Positions 18,786 through 30,076 of a stretch of DNA of 64,000 nt are shown one piece after another (position 1 is the stretch's first letter; each line of letters opens with the position of its first letter). The notes beneath the pieces were generated by a model that was not told the DNA's origin, did no database searches, and saw nothing but the letters and a program-made list of their open reading frames with translations. Made by a program: the position numbers and the translations under genes. The stretch is from Adhaeribacter swui (GTDB taxonomy: Bacteria; Bacteroidota; Bacteroidia; Cytophagales; Hymenobacteraceae). Location: positions 5,338,585 to 5,402,584 of the forward strand of contig NZ_CP055156.1 of assembly GCF_014217805.1 (NCBI RefSeq). Reading direction: 5' to 3'.

Positions 18786-19859
18786 ATGATGCAGCAAACC
18801 TATGCCGTAATAATGGCCGGCGGAATCGGAACCCGCTTCTGGCCTTTCAGCCGAGTTAATTATCCAAAACAGTTTCACGATGTATTAGGGGTCGGGGAAT
18901 CTATGCTGCAAACCACGGTTAGCCGGTTCGAGCATATTTGCGCGAAAGAAAACATCTTTATTGTTACCAACGCCGATTATTACGATCTGGTAAAACAGCA
19001 ACTGCCATTTTTAAAAGAAAGTCAGATTTTATGCGAACCCATTGGCCGGAATACCGCGCCGGCCATTGCGTATGCTGCTTATAAAATAAATCAGCTTAAC
19101 CCCAAAGCAAACATGGTAGTGGCCCCCGCCGACCACGTAATTTTAAAACAAGCGGCTTTTGAAGAAAAAATTAAAAAAGCGTTGGCGGCCGCCAACGAAT
19201 CGGATATCTTAATTACGTTAGGTATTACGCCCAGCCGGCCCGACACCAACTACGGTTATATTCAGTACCTGGAAGGGGACCAGGAATTAAAAAAAGTTAA
19301 AACCTTTACCGAAAAGCCTAACCTGGAAATTGCCCAGGTTTTTCTGGAAAGCGGTGATTTTGTATGGAATGCCGGTATTTTTATCTGGAATGTGCAAAGC
19401 ATTTTAAAAGCGTTTAAAGAATTTTTACCCGAAATAGCCGAAATTTTTGACGAAGGAATTCCGGTGCTGCATACCGATCAGGAAGCGGCTTTTATTAACC
19501 GGGCTTACTCGCATTGCCGCAACATATCCATTGATTACGGCATCATGGAAAAAGCCGAAAACGTGTACATGCTCCCAAGTGACTTAGGCTGGTCTGATTT
19601 AGGTACCTGGAATTCGCTGTATGCCATCGGGAATAAAGATGCGCAAGGCAATGTAGTAGATGGCGAGGTAATGCTTTACGAAACAACCAACTGCATTGTA
19701 AAAACGCCCCACGACCGTTTAGTAGTAGTGGATGGCTTACATGATTTTATTATTGCGGAATACGATAACGTACTGATGATTTGCCCCAAAGAAGACGAGC
19801 AGCGCGTAAAAGATTTTCTGGCGGATGCCAAAAGTAAAAAAGGCCCGAACTTTATCTAA
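18786..19859 (+). CDS. manC: Mannose-1-phosphate guanylyltransferase
   Basis: This 357-residue nucleotidyltransferase makes GDP-mannose from GTP and mannose-1-phosphate. The signature GGIGTRFWPFSR with YPKQF lies at residues 12-30. Further family blocks are EPIGRNTAPAIAYAA, VAPADHVI, FTEKPN, FVWNAGIFIW and PSDLGWSDLGTWNSLY. It lacks the C-terminal isomerase domain of bifunctional ManC/AlgA enzymes. The start may be either of two adjacent ATGs (18786 or 18789). It is co-transcribed with the upstream isomerase and closed by a 22-bp hairpin beyond a MITE-like insert. Confidence 0.95.
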   Translation: MMQQTYAVIMAGGIGTRFWPFSRVNYPKQFHDVLGVGESMLQTTVSRFEHICAKENIFIVTNADYYDLVKQQLPFLKESQILCEPIGRNTAPAIAYAAYKINQLNPKANMVVAPADHVILKQAAFEEKIKKALAAANESDILITLGITPSRPDTNYGYIQYLEGDQELKKVKTFTEKPNLEIAQVFLESGDFVWNAGIFIWNVQSILKAFKEFLPEIAEIFDEGIPVLHTDQEAAFINRAYSHCRNISIDYGIMEKAENVYMLPSDLGWSDLGTWNSLYAIGNKDAQGNVVDGEVMLYETTNCIVKTPHDRLVVVDGLHDFIIAEYDNVLMICPKEDEQRVKDFLADAKSKKGPNFI

Positions 19860-19884
19860 GCTTCGTTACAGGTTAGATTAGGTT

Positions 19885-20079
19885 AACGTGAGTTCGAGAT
19901 AAGCTATTCTGCCCCATCTACGTCATTCTGGAAGAATCTAATCAGTTACTTACTGATTAGATTCTTCCAGAATGACTGTATTAGATAGTAAGAAGCGTAA
20001 GATATATATAGTTTTAAGGTTGTTATTAGTACTGTTTTTTGCTGTTTGTATAGTTAAAAGTTTACCTTGAACTCACGTT
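19885..20079. mobile_element. MITE-like element with terminal inverted repeats and 5-bp target duplication
   Basis: The 195-bp element begins AACGTGAGTTC and ends with its exact complement (20069-20079). The first 20 bases of the two ends match at 17 positions. It is flanked by the direct repeat AGGTT (19880-19884 and 20080-20084), as expected for a 5-bp target duplication. Inside lies a perfect 25-bp inverted repeat (19922-19946/19952-19976, loop TACTT). It encodes nothing. It is inserted between manC and that gene's terminator. No parent transposase is in the window. Confidence 0.7.
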
Positions 20080-20090
20080 AGGTTAATTAC

Positions 20091-20137
20091 TATAAAACAA
20101 AAAGGCTGTTTATACTAAACAGCCTTTTTGTTTTATA
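20091..20137. terminator. Bidirectional terminator between manC and icd
   Basis: Perfect 22-base arms (20091-20112 and 20116-20137) surround a 3-base loop, with A/T tracts outside the GC core on both sides. It serves the convergent manC (+) and icd (-) transcripts. Confidence 0.92.
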
Positions 20138-20152
20138 GAAAAATTTAAAATT

Positions 20153-22722
<2,570 letters not shown>

Positions 22723-23538
22723 TTATTTTAACACGGTGTAGCTATTCTGGATTTCGAAGGTATGGGCATTGCTGGTCCGGGTTTCTTTTACCGGAAAACC
22801 TGCTTCGTTATACGTGTAAGTGCGCGTAGTATTTTTTACCTGGCCCGATAAAGGATAGGTTTCTTTTTCATTTAAAATGTTGTTTGGCGAAAAAGCGGAT
22901 GGCCCCAAGCCGTTTAGGTTAACCCCAAAGTACGGATTATTCTTATCGTCGTAGGTATACTCGGCTATGTAGTCGTTTACCGGCCCGGATTCTTCATTTA
23001 CATAATCCATTATTTTAATGACGTTACCGGCCGGATTATACTGGTAGTTGGTATAGCGGTACGCAGTGGCTGGTTTACCCGGCTTCCGGGTTATTAGTTT
23101 TATAACCTGATTCGCACCATTGTATTCCAAAATATTATCAAAATCGTGGGTAAAATCGCCGGTGCCCTGCGGCCGACTATAGGAAGAAACTAAGGTTAAC
23201 CTGTTGTTTGTGTATTCGAGGGTATTATAGCCGATAGTGGTGCCGTTTAACAGTTTAAAAGTACTTTTTACCAGTCTGCCTTGGGCGTCGTAAGCAAACT
23301 CTTTGTAATACTTACTATTTGTGTTGGCATTAGCCGGCAGCCAAGCTTTTGCTATTCTTTTTTGATTATCATATTCATAGATCGTGGTGTCGTGGCCAGC
23401 AAAAATTACTTTAGCTAAAAAGAAGCTTGCTGTTTCATTGCCGGGCGGTACCGACGGGTCGTCATCGGAAGTACAAGCCGCCAGAAAAAGTACAAAGATT
23501 AAAGTTAACCCGCTTAATTTAAAAAATGGGTGATTCAT
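22723..23538 (-). CDS. Lipoprotein with YD-like beta repeats
   Basis: I take the ATG at 23538 (271 residues), because it gives a clean signal peptide with lipobox LAAC. The longer frame to 23598 adds 20 residues upstream of it. After a Ser/Asp linker the protein shows repeated IYEYDNQKRI, FAYDAQGRLVKS, LEYTNNRLT and YQYNPAGNVIKIMDY units. These resemble the YD/RHS-like repeats found in many Bacteroidetes surface lipoproteins (DUF4595-like). The last residues AHTFEIQNSYTV form a closing strand. Function is unknown. Confidence 0.85.
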   Translation of the reverse strand: MNHPFFKLSGLTLIFVLFLAACTSDDDPSVPPGNETASFFLAKVIFAGHDTTIYEYDNQKRIAKAWLPANANTNSKYYKEFAYDAQGRLVKSTFKLLNGTTIGYNTLEYTNNRLTLVSSYSRPQGTGDFTHDFDNILEYNGANQVIKLITRKPGKPATAYRYTNYQYNPAGNVIKIMDYVNEESGPVNDYIAEYTYDDKNNPYFGVNLNGLGPSAFSPNNILNEKETYPLSGQVKNTTRTYTYNEAGFPVKETRTSNAHTFEIQNSYTVLK

Positions 23539-23754
23539 TGTTTTGGATATAGGTTTCTGTTTTGGTAAGAGATTCCGCAACAAGGCAAATGGTTGCAATA
23601 AGGCCGATTTTTAAAAATCCAGTTTTAAACAATAGTACCTTAAAAGTAAATGTAGTTATGTAGGGGCAAACCGGCTTATTTTTTAATTTTGCGGGTAAAT
23701 GCGGTTTCGGCCGGAAAGTAAATAGACTTTAGTTTTTAAGCGCCCATCCCAATC

Positions 23755-24282
23755 GTGACTTACTTCTACGTTAAATCGCTGCACATTATTTTTGTAGTTA
23801 CCTGGTTTGCCGGTTTGTTCTACATCGTCCGGTTGTTTATTTACTTTACCGAAGCCGGCGAAAAACCGGAGCCCGACAAAACCATTTTACAGAACCAGCT
23901 AGCCATAATGGAAAAGCGCTTGTGGTACGGCATAACCTGGCCATCGGCGGTACTTACCTTAGTTTTTGGTTCCTGGATGGCTTATTTGTACGGCAGTTTA
24001 CCGGGTTGGCTGCTGGTTAAATTAAGTTTTGTAGCGGGCTTATTTTTGTACCACCTGAGTTGCCACCGCATTTTTAAACAACACCAACGCGGCGAAGTAA
24101 AACAAACCCCTACCCAACTCCGCATCTGGAACGAGGTAGCAACTTTGTTTCTGGTAAGTATTGTGTTTTTGGTAGTTTTAAAAAACAGCGTAGATTTTTT
24201 ATGGGGCTTGGTAGGCTTAATTTTATTTGCCGTTATACTGATGCTCGCCATCCGGATCTACAAAAAAATCCGCACCAGATAG
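23755..24282 (+). CDS. HemJ/CopD-family membrane protein
   Basis: This 175-residue protein has four to five membrane helices and starts at a GTG. The motif KSLHIIFVVTWFAGLFYIVRLFIYF places the conserved His at residue 10, as in HemJ-type protoporphyrinogen IX oxidases. MEKRLWYGITWPS and RIWNEVATL, with the Arg/Asn-Glu pair, also fit that family. HemJ oxidises protoporphyrinogen IX in the inner membrane. In Bacteroidetes such proteins are often labelled only CopD family. No other haem gene is adjacent, so the assignment rests on motifs. Confidence 0.8.
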   Translation: MTYFYVKSLHIIFVVTWFAGLFYIVRLFIYFTEAGEKPEPDKTILQNQLAIMEKRLWYGITWPSAVLTLVFGSWMAYLYGSLPGWLLVKLSFVAGLFLYHLSCHRIFKQHQRGEVKQTPTQLRIWNEVATLFLVSIVFLVVLKNSVDFLWGLVGLILFAVILMLAIRIYKKIRTR

Positions 24283-24586
24283 CAGTTTTTGATTTTAACG
24301 CTGAAAATTTCCGGGAATTTAAATTCAGGCTATTCCTCTCTTTTAAGAACAAAAACAAAGTAAAGCATACAAGTTAACATAGCACCAATAACCACTAGCC
24401 CACCACGCCTCCAACAGAACCCTAAATTTTAAAAATTTAAAATTCTGACGGGTTGATTTTTTAAACTTACCAAAGCGATAAACTAAAATGGGGTAGCATT
24501 CTTTTTAAAAAGCGCTACCCCATTTTAGTTAAAATTACTACAGGGCAATTCTAAAGAAACTGCATGCGTTTTATTGTATTCTACAA
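24283..24586. other. Convergent intergenic region
   Basis: These 304 bp lie between the HemJ-like gene (+) and the SGNH-like gene (-). They hold AT-rich palindromic words near 24424-24445 and the terminator at 24481-24530. Nothing else is recognised. Confidence 0.5.
24481..24530. terminator. Bidirectional terminator
   Basis: Perfect 17-base arms (24481-24497 and 24514-24530) enclose a 16-base loop. The outer parts of the arms are A/T-rich, so it can act in both directions for the two convergent genes. Confidence 0.85.
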
Positions 24587-25567
24587 TTAGTTTGAAGCTG
24601 CAATGCTAGAAGGGTTTTTAAGTTTTTTAGCCTGAGTAAATTTATTTAACTGCTTAATATCCGAAGCTAGCTTTAGAGAAATAGCTTTGCCCGACTCTTT
24701 GTACAAGTGGTTGCCATCTACTGTCAGGTATTCGCCGGAATCGTGAAAATAGTTGAGGTAATTAACGCCGTGTTTACGAGCCATTTTTTCCATCAACTTA
24801 TCAAAATCAGGCGAGTACTGGTTTTCGATTTCCTTCATTTCTTTAGACACGGGTAGCCGCACCAAAAATACCTGCCCATGCTTATCCAGCAAGTTAATGG
24901 TACGCTCTAAGTATTGCATCCGGATGGGTTGAATAGCAGCGTCGCGTACATATTTTTGGTATACTTTTAATTTACCGGGCAAGCGCCGTTTTACCGAAGC
25001 CGCATCTACGGGTACGTTTACTTCTAACCACCCATCTTTATGCAATTTGGTGTCTGGGGTTCCTTTTTTAATTACATCATACATTTCTTTCACAAACACG
25101 GTGTAAAAAGGTTGACTGTAATACCGTAAAATATACTCCAGGTTCGGATTAAAATTTACAAGACTGATTTTGGAAGTAAATACCTTATTCTCTCTTAACT
25201 CACCTGATTTGGTTTCTTCCTGGTTTAAGGAAGAAACCGCCCAGGGATCTACCGCGATTATAAACAAGCCGTTACGGGTATCTTTTTTTAACTTTCTACT
25301 AATTAAATCAAAATACGTGGGTCCAAAAGGCGTATGCATAATGGTAAACGCAAAGTTTTGCATTTGGGGCGCTACATCTTTAAACATAACCGGTAATATT
25401 CCTTGCGCCGCCCGGGAGGTGCCAATAATCAAGGAGGGAGCTTTATTGGTAGTTAAACGGGTATAGTTAGTATCTAAATGCCCCACGTTAAACCGCCAGA
25501 TAATAGGCACCATTAACAAGACCACAATGCCTGTTAATAAACTTATTTTTAAAAATATCTTCTTCAT
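24587..25567 (-). CDS. SGNH-like membrane-anchored protein, partner of MBOAT acyltransferase
   Basis: The 326-residue protein has one N-terminal membrane helix (about 6-24) and an exported domain. LIIGTSRAAQG places a candidate nucleophile at Ser51, and TVDGNHLY supplies the Asp284-x-x-His287 pair of SGNH hydrolases. Its start overlaps the stop of the MBOAT gene by one base (TAATG), so the pair is translationally coupled. By analogy with AlgX/AlgJ- and DltD-type systems, it may move or remove acetyl groups on a surface polymer. The polymer is unknown, and the family call is by motif only. Confidence 0.72.
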   Translation of the reverse strand: MKKIFLKISLLTGIVVLLMVPIIWRFNVGHLDTNYTRLTTNKAPSLIIGTSRAAQGILPVMFKDVAPQMQNFAFTIMHTPFGPTYFDLISRKLKKDTRNGLFIIAVDPWAVSSLNQEETKSGELRENKVFTSKISLVNFNPNLEYILRYYSQPFYTVFVKEMYDVIKKGTPDTKLHKDGWLEVNVPVDAASVKRRLPGKLKVYQKYVRDAAIQPIRMQYLERTINLLDKHGQVFLVRLPVSKEMKEIENQYSPDFDKLMEKMARKHGVNYLNYFHDSGEYLTVDGNHLYKESGKAISLKLASDIKQLNKFTQAKKLKNPSSIAASN

Positions 25568-27039
25568 TAAAACTGAAAATAAATAAAGGAGTTAGAGTTA
25601 AACACGCCAAAATAAAGGAACACCAGGAGGTAAGCAGAATAAATACCCCACCGGTAAAATGGGCGGAAATGGGCAATTTGCAACCGCAGTTTATGCTGGC
25701 TTTGCAAATAATGAACGTACTCCAGAAGTAAAATAAAGAGCACCGCTAAGATAAATTCTTGCTTGTATTGGCCCAATATTTTGTTTTCGAAGAGTAACTG
25801 GTGTGCAAATTCCCGGGTACTGCCCCAGAAATTCTGAAATAGATGCGTACTAATGTACCAGGCATCGGTTAAGGTGTTTGCTCTAAAAAATATCCAGGCC
25901 AGGCCCACTAAAGAAAATGTGGTAACTACCTGAATAGCATTATACAACCGAGGAAAATTATCCAGCCGTAAAAATTTAACTAGGTTATTTCTTTGGGGGG
26001 CGGTTATAAACCCAAATACCTGGTAAAACCCGTGCAAAGCGCCCCAGATAATAAAATTCCAACTGGCACCGTGCCAAAAACCGCTTACCAAAAAAACAAT
26101 AAAAATGTTGTAATACCAGCGCCATTTGCTTACCCGGTTACCTCCCAGGGGCAGGTACAAATAATCGCGGAACCAGGTAGATAACGAAATATGCCACCGG
26201 CCCCAAAACTCTTTTATGGTTTTGGCCGAATAAGGGCGCCGGAAGTTTTCCATCAGTTTAAATCCCATTACCTGCGCCGAACCCAAGGCAATATCGGAAT
26301 AGCCCGAAAAGTCGCAGAAGATCTGGAAAGCAAAAAAAACTGTGGCAATAATTAAATAAATTCCGTCGTAATTGGTGGGGTTGTTATACACTTGGTTTAC
26401 CATTAAGGCCAGCCGGTCTGCAATAACCACTTTTTTAAATAAGCCCCAGGCCATTAATTTTAAGCCATCCGCTACCCGGTCGTAATCAAAATATTGCTTT
26501 TCGTGAAACTGGTGTAAAACGTTCTGCGGCCGTTCAATGGGGCCGGCTACTAATTGCGGATAAAACATAACGTACAAAGCATAAATACCAAAGTGGCGCT
26601 CGGCGGGCTGGTGGCCGCGGTATACCTCAATGGTATAACTCATTGCCTGAAACGTGTGGAAAGAAAGCCCGATAGGCAATAAAATGGTTAAGTACGGAAT
26701 CGGGTTTTCGTAGCCCAGCCACTCACTTACGGAGGTAATGTTGTCGTTAAAAAAATTAAAATATTTAAAAATAGCCAGTACGCTAATGTTTGCGACTAAG
26801 CTCCAGATGAGGTAAAACTTTTTCTTCTTTTTAGTAGGGCTATTCTGGATTAATATACCCGCGTAATAATCTATTATTATGGTAATTAATAATATTAGAA
26901 TATAAATGGGTTTAAAAAACATGTAAAAAAAGCAACTGGCTACCAGCAGCAGCACCCACCGGAAACGATGGGGCAACAAGAAGAACAATAAGGTAACAAC
27001 CGGGAAAAAGAGCAGGAATTCTAAAGAATTAAACAGCAT
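25567..27039 (-). CDS. MBOAT family O-acyltransferase
   Basis: This 490-residue multi-pass membrane protein belongs to the AlgI/DltB/PatA group of membrane-bound O-acyltransferases. The invariant His323 lies in FWHGASWNFI and a second conserved His283 in WGRWHISLSTWFRDYLY. QLVAGPIERPQ and FCDFSGYSDIA are also diagnostic. It transfers acyl groups across the membrane to a surface glycan. It heads a two-gene operon with the SGNH-like protein. No polysaccharide synthase is adjacent, so the acceptor cannot be named. Confidence 0.94.
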   Translation of the reverse strand: MLFNSLEFLLFFPVVTLLFFLLPHRFRWVLLLVASCFFYMFFKPIYILILLITIIIDYYAGILIQNSPTKKKKKFYLIWSLVANISVLAIFKYFNFFNDNITSVSEWLGYENPIPYLTILLPIGLSFHTFQAMSYTIEVYRGHQPAERHFGIYALYVMFYPQLVAGPIERPQNVLHQFHEKQYFDYDRVADGLKLMAWGLFKKVVIADRLALMVNQVYNNPTNYDGIYLIIATVFFAFQIFCDFSGYSDIALGSAQVMGFKLMENFRRPYSAKTIKEFWGRWHISLSTWFRDYLYLPLGGNRVSKWRWYYNIFIVFLVSGFWHGASWNFIIWGALHGFYQVFGFITAPQRNNLVKFLRLDNFPRLYNAIQVVTTFSLVGLAWIFFRANTLTDAWYISTHLFQNFWGSTREFAHQLLFENKILGQYKQEFILAVLFILLLEYVHYLQSQHKLRLQIAHFRPFYRWGIYSAYLLVFLYFGVFNSNSFIYFQF

Positions 27040-27861
27040 GATTAAAGTAATTTATTCTATTACATGATTGTAACTATCCTAATTAATCGTGATTTATAGG
27101 CACCATTTATAAACCTTTATTTTTAATGAAGCAGCAGCTTGGTCACAATTTTTAACCGATAGTACTGGTTGGTGGATGTTTGCTCGTGAGTTTTTATCCT
27201 ACTTAGCCGTACCTGATTATTCCGGTAAATAGAAACATGAGGTAAATTTTAGAAGGTGGTACAATTAGCAGGTTATAGGTTCTAAAATAATATTTTTTAT
27301 ATATTTTTTTACATCTGGTTTGTAAAAATAAAAATTAGTTTGTTTATAAAAAAACTTATTTAAAAACCATTATTATTCAGTTTATATAAATTCGTTTATA
27401 TTTTATAAGTAAAATTTACTTTTATTATGTATAGATATACACTTACGAGCACCAAAACAATACCTAAGTTTAGGTAATATAAAATATTATATATAACAAA
27501 TTACATATATAATTTTTTCATGGCTTTCTATTTTTGGATATATCCTACTAAAACCAAAGCTCAAAAAAATCTCTATTATCGATAATGCCGCCATAGTTTT
27601 TAGGATTGTTATTTAAAATTAGAGTACCGATAAAATATGTTTGTTCCTGTTTAGTAAAGCAAAAGTTTGTTGTTCCTTTAATAATTTAGGTTTTAATGAT
27701 AACCAGAATGCCTGGCAGGCTGGTTACTAAAGCTGATCTGCTAAAGTCTCCGCAAAACCTATTTAGTAAGAAATGATAAGGAGCAAAGGGTTTTAGCACC
27801 ACATGTAATTAATACAACCCCGCACGTAAATTTTTGCGTAAAGCAGAAAAACATACCTAGC
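27040..27861. other. Long AT-rich intergenic region, no gene seen
   Basis: This 822-bp gap separates the divergent MBOAT operon and endonuclease V gene. The middle (about 27280-27560) is nearly pure A/T. A small imperfect hairpin (27701-27725, AACCA...GCCTGGCAGGC...TGGTT) is the only structure I noticed. No ORF looks coding. Confidence 0.5.
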
Positions 27862-28539
27862 ATGGCTTATTATCAAACCCATCCGCCCGTTGATCCGGAG
27901 TTAATAAAAACCTTAACCGCGCGGCAGCACGAACTGCAAAAACAAGTAATTTTAAAAAAACCGGATTTTACCATCACCACCATAGCGGGTTGCGATTCTT
28001 CCTTTATCGGCGAAAATATTTTATCGGTGTTTGTGTTGCTGAGCTACCCGGATTTACAGATTATAGAAAAAGTGTGGCATTACCGCCCGGTGGAGTTACC
28101 TTACATTCCTGGCTTGCTCTCTTTTAGGGAGGCGCCGAATTTGATGGAAGCTTATAAAAAGCTAAACCAAAAACCGGATTTAATTATGGTAGATGGACAT
28201 GGTATTTCGCACCCCCGGCGCATGGGCATTGCTAGCCATTTGGGAGTGCATTTGCAAAAACCCACCATGGGCTTAGCCAAAGAAGTTTTAGTAGGTAAAT
28301 TTGAAATGCCCGGTCCGGAGCAGGGCGCTGTTAGTCCGGTTATGCACCGCAACGAACATATTGCCAATGCCATTCGCACGAAAGAAAAAGTAAAACCGGT
28401 TTTTGCTTCGGCGGGTCATTTAATGGATTTAGAAACCGCTACCCAAATAGCTTTAGCTACCACCCGGAAACACAAATTACCCGAGCCTACCCGTTTAGCC
28501 GATCATTATGCCGCCGTTTTTAAGGCTGAGGTGCGTTAG
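27862..28539 (+). CDS. nfi: Endonuclease V (deoxyinosine-specific)
   Basis: This 225-residue enzyme nicks DNA next to deoxyinosine and other deaminated bases. Metal-binding residues are visible as Asp45 (AGCDSSF), Glu90 (SFREAPN) and Asp111 (MVDGHGISHPRRMG). YRPVELPYIPGLLSFRE and the GLAKEVLVG lysine segment are characteristic. The length is normal. It is monocistronic and is followed on the opposite strand by a decayed SWIM gene. Confidence 0.96.
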   Translation: MAYYQTHPPVDPELIKTLTARQHELQKQVILKKPDFTITTIAGCDSSFIGENILSVFVLLSYPDLQIIEKVWHYRPVELPYIPGLLSFREAPNLMEAYKKLNQKPDLIMVDGHGISHPRRMGIASHLGVHLQKPTMGLAKEVLVGKFEMPGPEQGAVSPVMHRNEHIANAIRTKEKVKPVFASAGHLMDLETATQIALATTRKHKLPEPTRLADHYAAVFKAEVR

Positions 28540-28578
28540 AGTAAGAGTTGATTGTAGTTTAGGATTTAACGCAAGCGT

Positions 28579-29103
28579 TTAATTTACTTGTAACTGGTTT
28601 AATTCGGTTAGCAAAGCACGCCGTTTTTTAAAAATTTCCCGAAAATCGGCCAATAACCTGGTTACTAAAACTTTACCGCCTTCCAGCGTAAGCAGGTATT
28701 GCATTACTTCAACTAAAAATTGGTAGCTGCTTTTATTCGCGTTTTCATTGGTGCAATCTTATTTAGTGGGTGTTTTTTGGCTGGTTGATTTACCCGATTT
28801 TTTTCCGGCCTTTGCTTTGTTTTTTTGCAGCGCATACAGCACGGCCGTTACATGTTTACACACAGGACCTTGGTCCTATGGACAACTGCATTCAAAATGT
28901 TTGACTTTGGCCCGGAATAAAATTATTTCTACTTCGTAAGTGTCGGTAGCGGTTATTTCGGCACACCACTGATCTTTTACTAACTCTTCTAAGTTTGTTA
29001 CGTGGCCTTCCATAAAATACATCTGGCCCCGCTGCAAAATAGTTTTATCTATTGCGATTTCGAAGGATGTAAAATCAAATAATATCCGGTAAAAGCTTAT
29101 ATA
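28579..29103 (-). pseudogene. Decayed SWIM zinc-finger protein gene
   Basis: Read on the minus strand from a TGA at 29104-29106, one frame encodes TSFEIAIDKTILQRGQMYF, then MEGHVTNLEELV and a segment ending FECSCP. A TAG (28876-28878) interrupts it, and DQGPVCKHVTAVLYALQKNK follows in the same frame. Together this is a SWIM motif CxCP-x-DxGPVCKH in which the residue usually occupied by Tyr has become amber. A TAA at 28759-28761 comes next, and the frame then runs on with helical sequence to a final TAA at 28579-28581. No in-frame ATG, GTG or TTG precedes the conserved N-terminus. Intact relatives are DNA- or protein-binding SWIM proteins. A sequencing error could explain the amber alone, but not all the defects. 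Confidence 0.75.
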
Positions 29104-29168
29104 TCAAAAGCAAATAAGGAAAAACCTGTAGAACAGATTATAACTCTTCTGTTTAAAATTAGTATTAA

Positions 29169-29182
29169 GGAACAGAATATGT
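29169..29182 (+). promoter_or_regulatory. Candidate -24/-12-type promoter of the first SDR gene
   Basis: AGGAACAGAATATGTCT contains GG, 10 bases, then GT, the spacing of sigma-54 promoters. A start about 12 bases downstream would give a leader of about 25 bases to the ATG at 29219. The match to TGGCAC-N5-TTGC is partial. Confidence 0.35.
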
Positions 29183-29218
29183 CTTTCTGGTAAAACAAAT
29201 TATTTAAATTTTAAAAAT

Positions 29219-30019
29219 ATGAATCTGAATCAAGGTAAAACAGCTTTAATAACAGGTGCCTCCAGCGGCATCGGCTTTGAGTTAACCCGTTGCTTTGCGC
29301 GCGATGGGCATAACGTATTAATGACGGCACATCACGAGGAGAAACTACAAGATGCCGTTCAAAAGATTAAATCCGAATTCCCGAACGTACAAGTAGAAAG
29401 CATCGCTTGCGACCTAAGCAAAGATGGAGCCGCTACGCAACTGTACCAGGATGTACAAAGCCGGGGAGTGCAAGTAGAATTTTTGGTAAACAACGCGGGC
29501 TTTGGAGAACGCGGTTCTTTTCTGGAAACTGACCTACAAAAAGAAATTGGTCTAATCCACCTCAACATTATCTCTTTGGTAGCTTTAACCAAGTTTTTTG
29601 CCCAAGATATGGTTAAACGAGGTTCTGGTAAAATTCTGCAATTAGGTTCGGTGGCCTCATTTATTCCGCATCCGCTATTATCGGTTTACGCAGCATCTAA
29701 GGCTTTTATTTTGTCGTTTACCGAGGCTTTGCAAGTAGAGCTAAAAGATACCGGCATTTCGCTCACCTTACTTTGCCCCCCTCCTACCGATACCAACTTT
29801 TTTGAGGTAGCCAACATGGAAAACACCAAAATTGCCAATTCATCGCAGGTACAATCGCCGGTAGATGTAGCCGAAGAAGGTTATAAAGGATTAATGAATG
29901 GCGATGCCCGGGTGTTACCAACTTATGTTGCTAAAATGTATGCGGCGCAAGGCATTACTCTACCCGATGCGTGGAATGCCGCCATAACCAAGAAACAATT
30001 AGAAAACGTAAAAGAATAA
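29219..30019 (+). CDS. Short-chain dehydrogenase/reductase (SDR)
   Basis: The 266-residue Rossmann enzyme has the cofactor motif TGASSGIG at 12-19, NNAGFGERG near 91-99, and the catalytic Ser with YAASK near residue 160. It belongs to the DltE/YqjQ-like classical SDRs that act on unknown carbonyl or alcohol substrates with NAD(P)H. A paralogue follows 57 bp downstream, separated by a weak hairpin. The upstream -24/-12-like element suggests stress-linked expression. Confidence 0.93.
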   Translation: MNLNQGKTALITGASSGIGFELTRCFARDGHNVLMTAHHEEKLQDAVQKIKSEFPNVQVESIACDLSKDGAATQLYQDVQSRGVQVEFLVNNAGFGERGSFLETDLQKEIGLIHLNIISLVALTKFFAQDMVKRGSGKILQLGSVASFIPHPLLSVYAASKAFILSFTEALQVELKDTGISLTLLCPPPTDTNFFEVANMENTKIANSSQVQSPVDVAEEGYKGLMNGDARVLPTYVAKMYAAQGITLPDAWNAAITKKQLENVKE

Positions 30020-30027
30020 AACATTCT

Positions 30028-30056
30028 AGCTCCCGGATGCGTACCGGAAGCTTTTT
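30028..30056 (+). terminator. Hairpin terminator
   Basis: Nine-base arms (30028-30036, 30044-30052) with one mismatch are followed by a T5 tract. It lies between the two SDR genes. Confidence 0.65.
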
Positions 30057-30076
30057 CATTTTAATTAAATACAACT

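Noticed and set aside
19922-19976. 25-bp hairpin as the manC terminator
   Set aside because: It lacks a T-run and lies within the TIR-bounded element; the 22-bp hairpin at 20091 is a better terminator.
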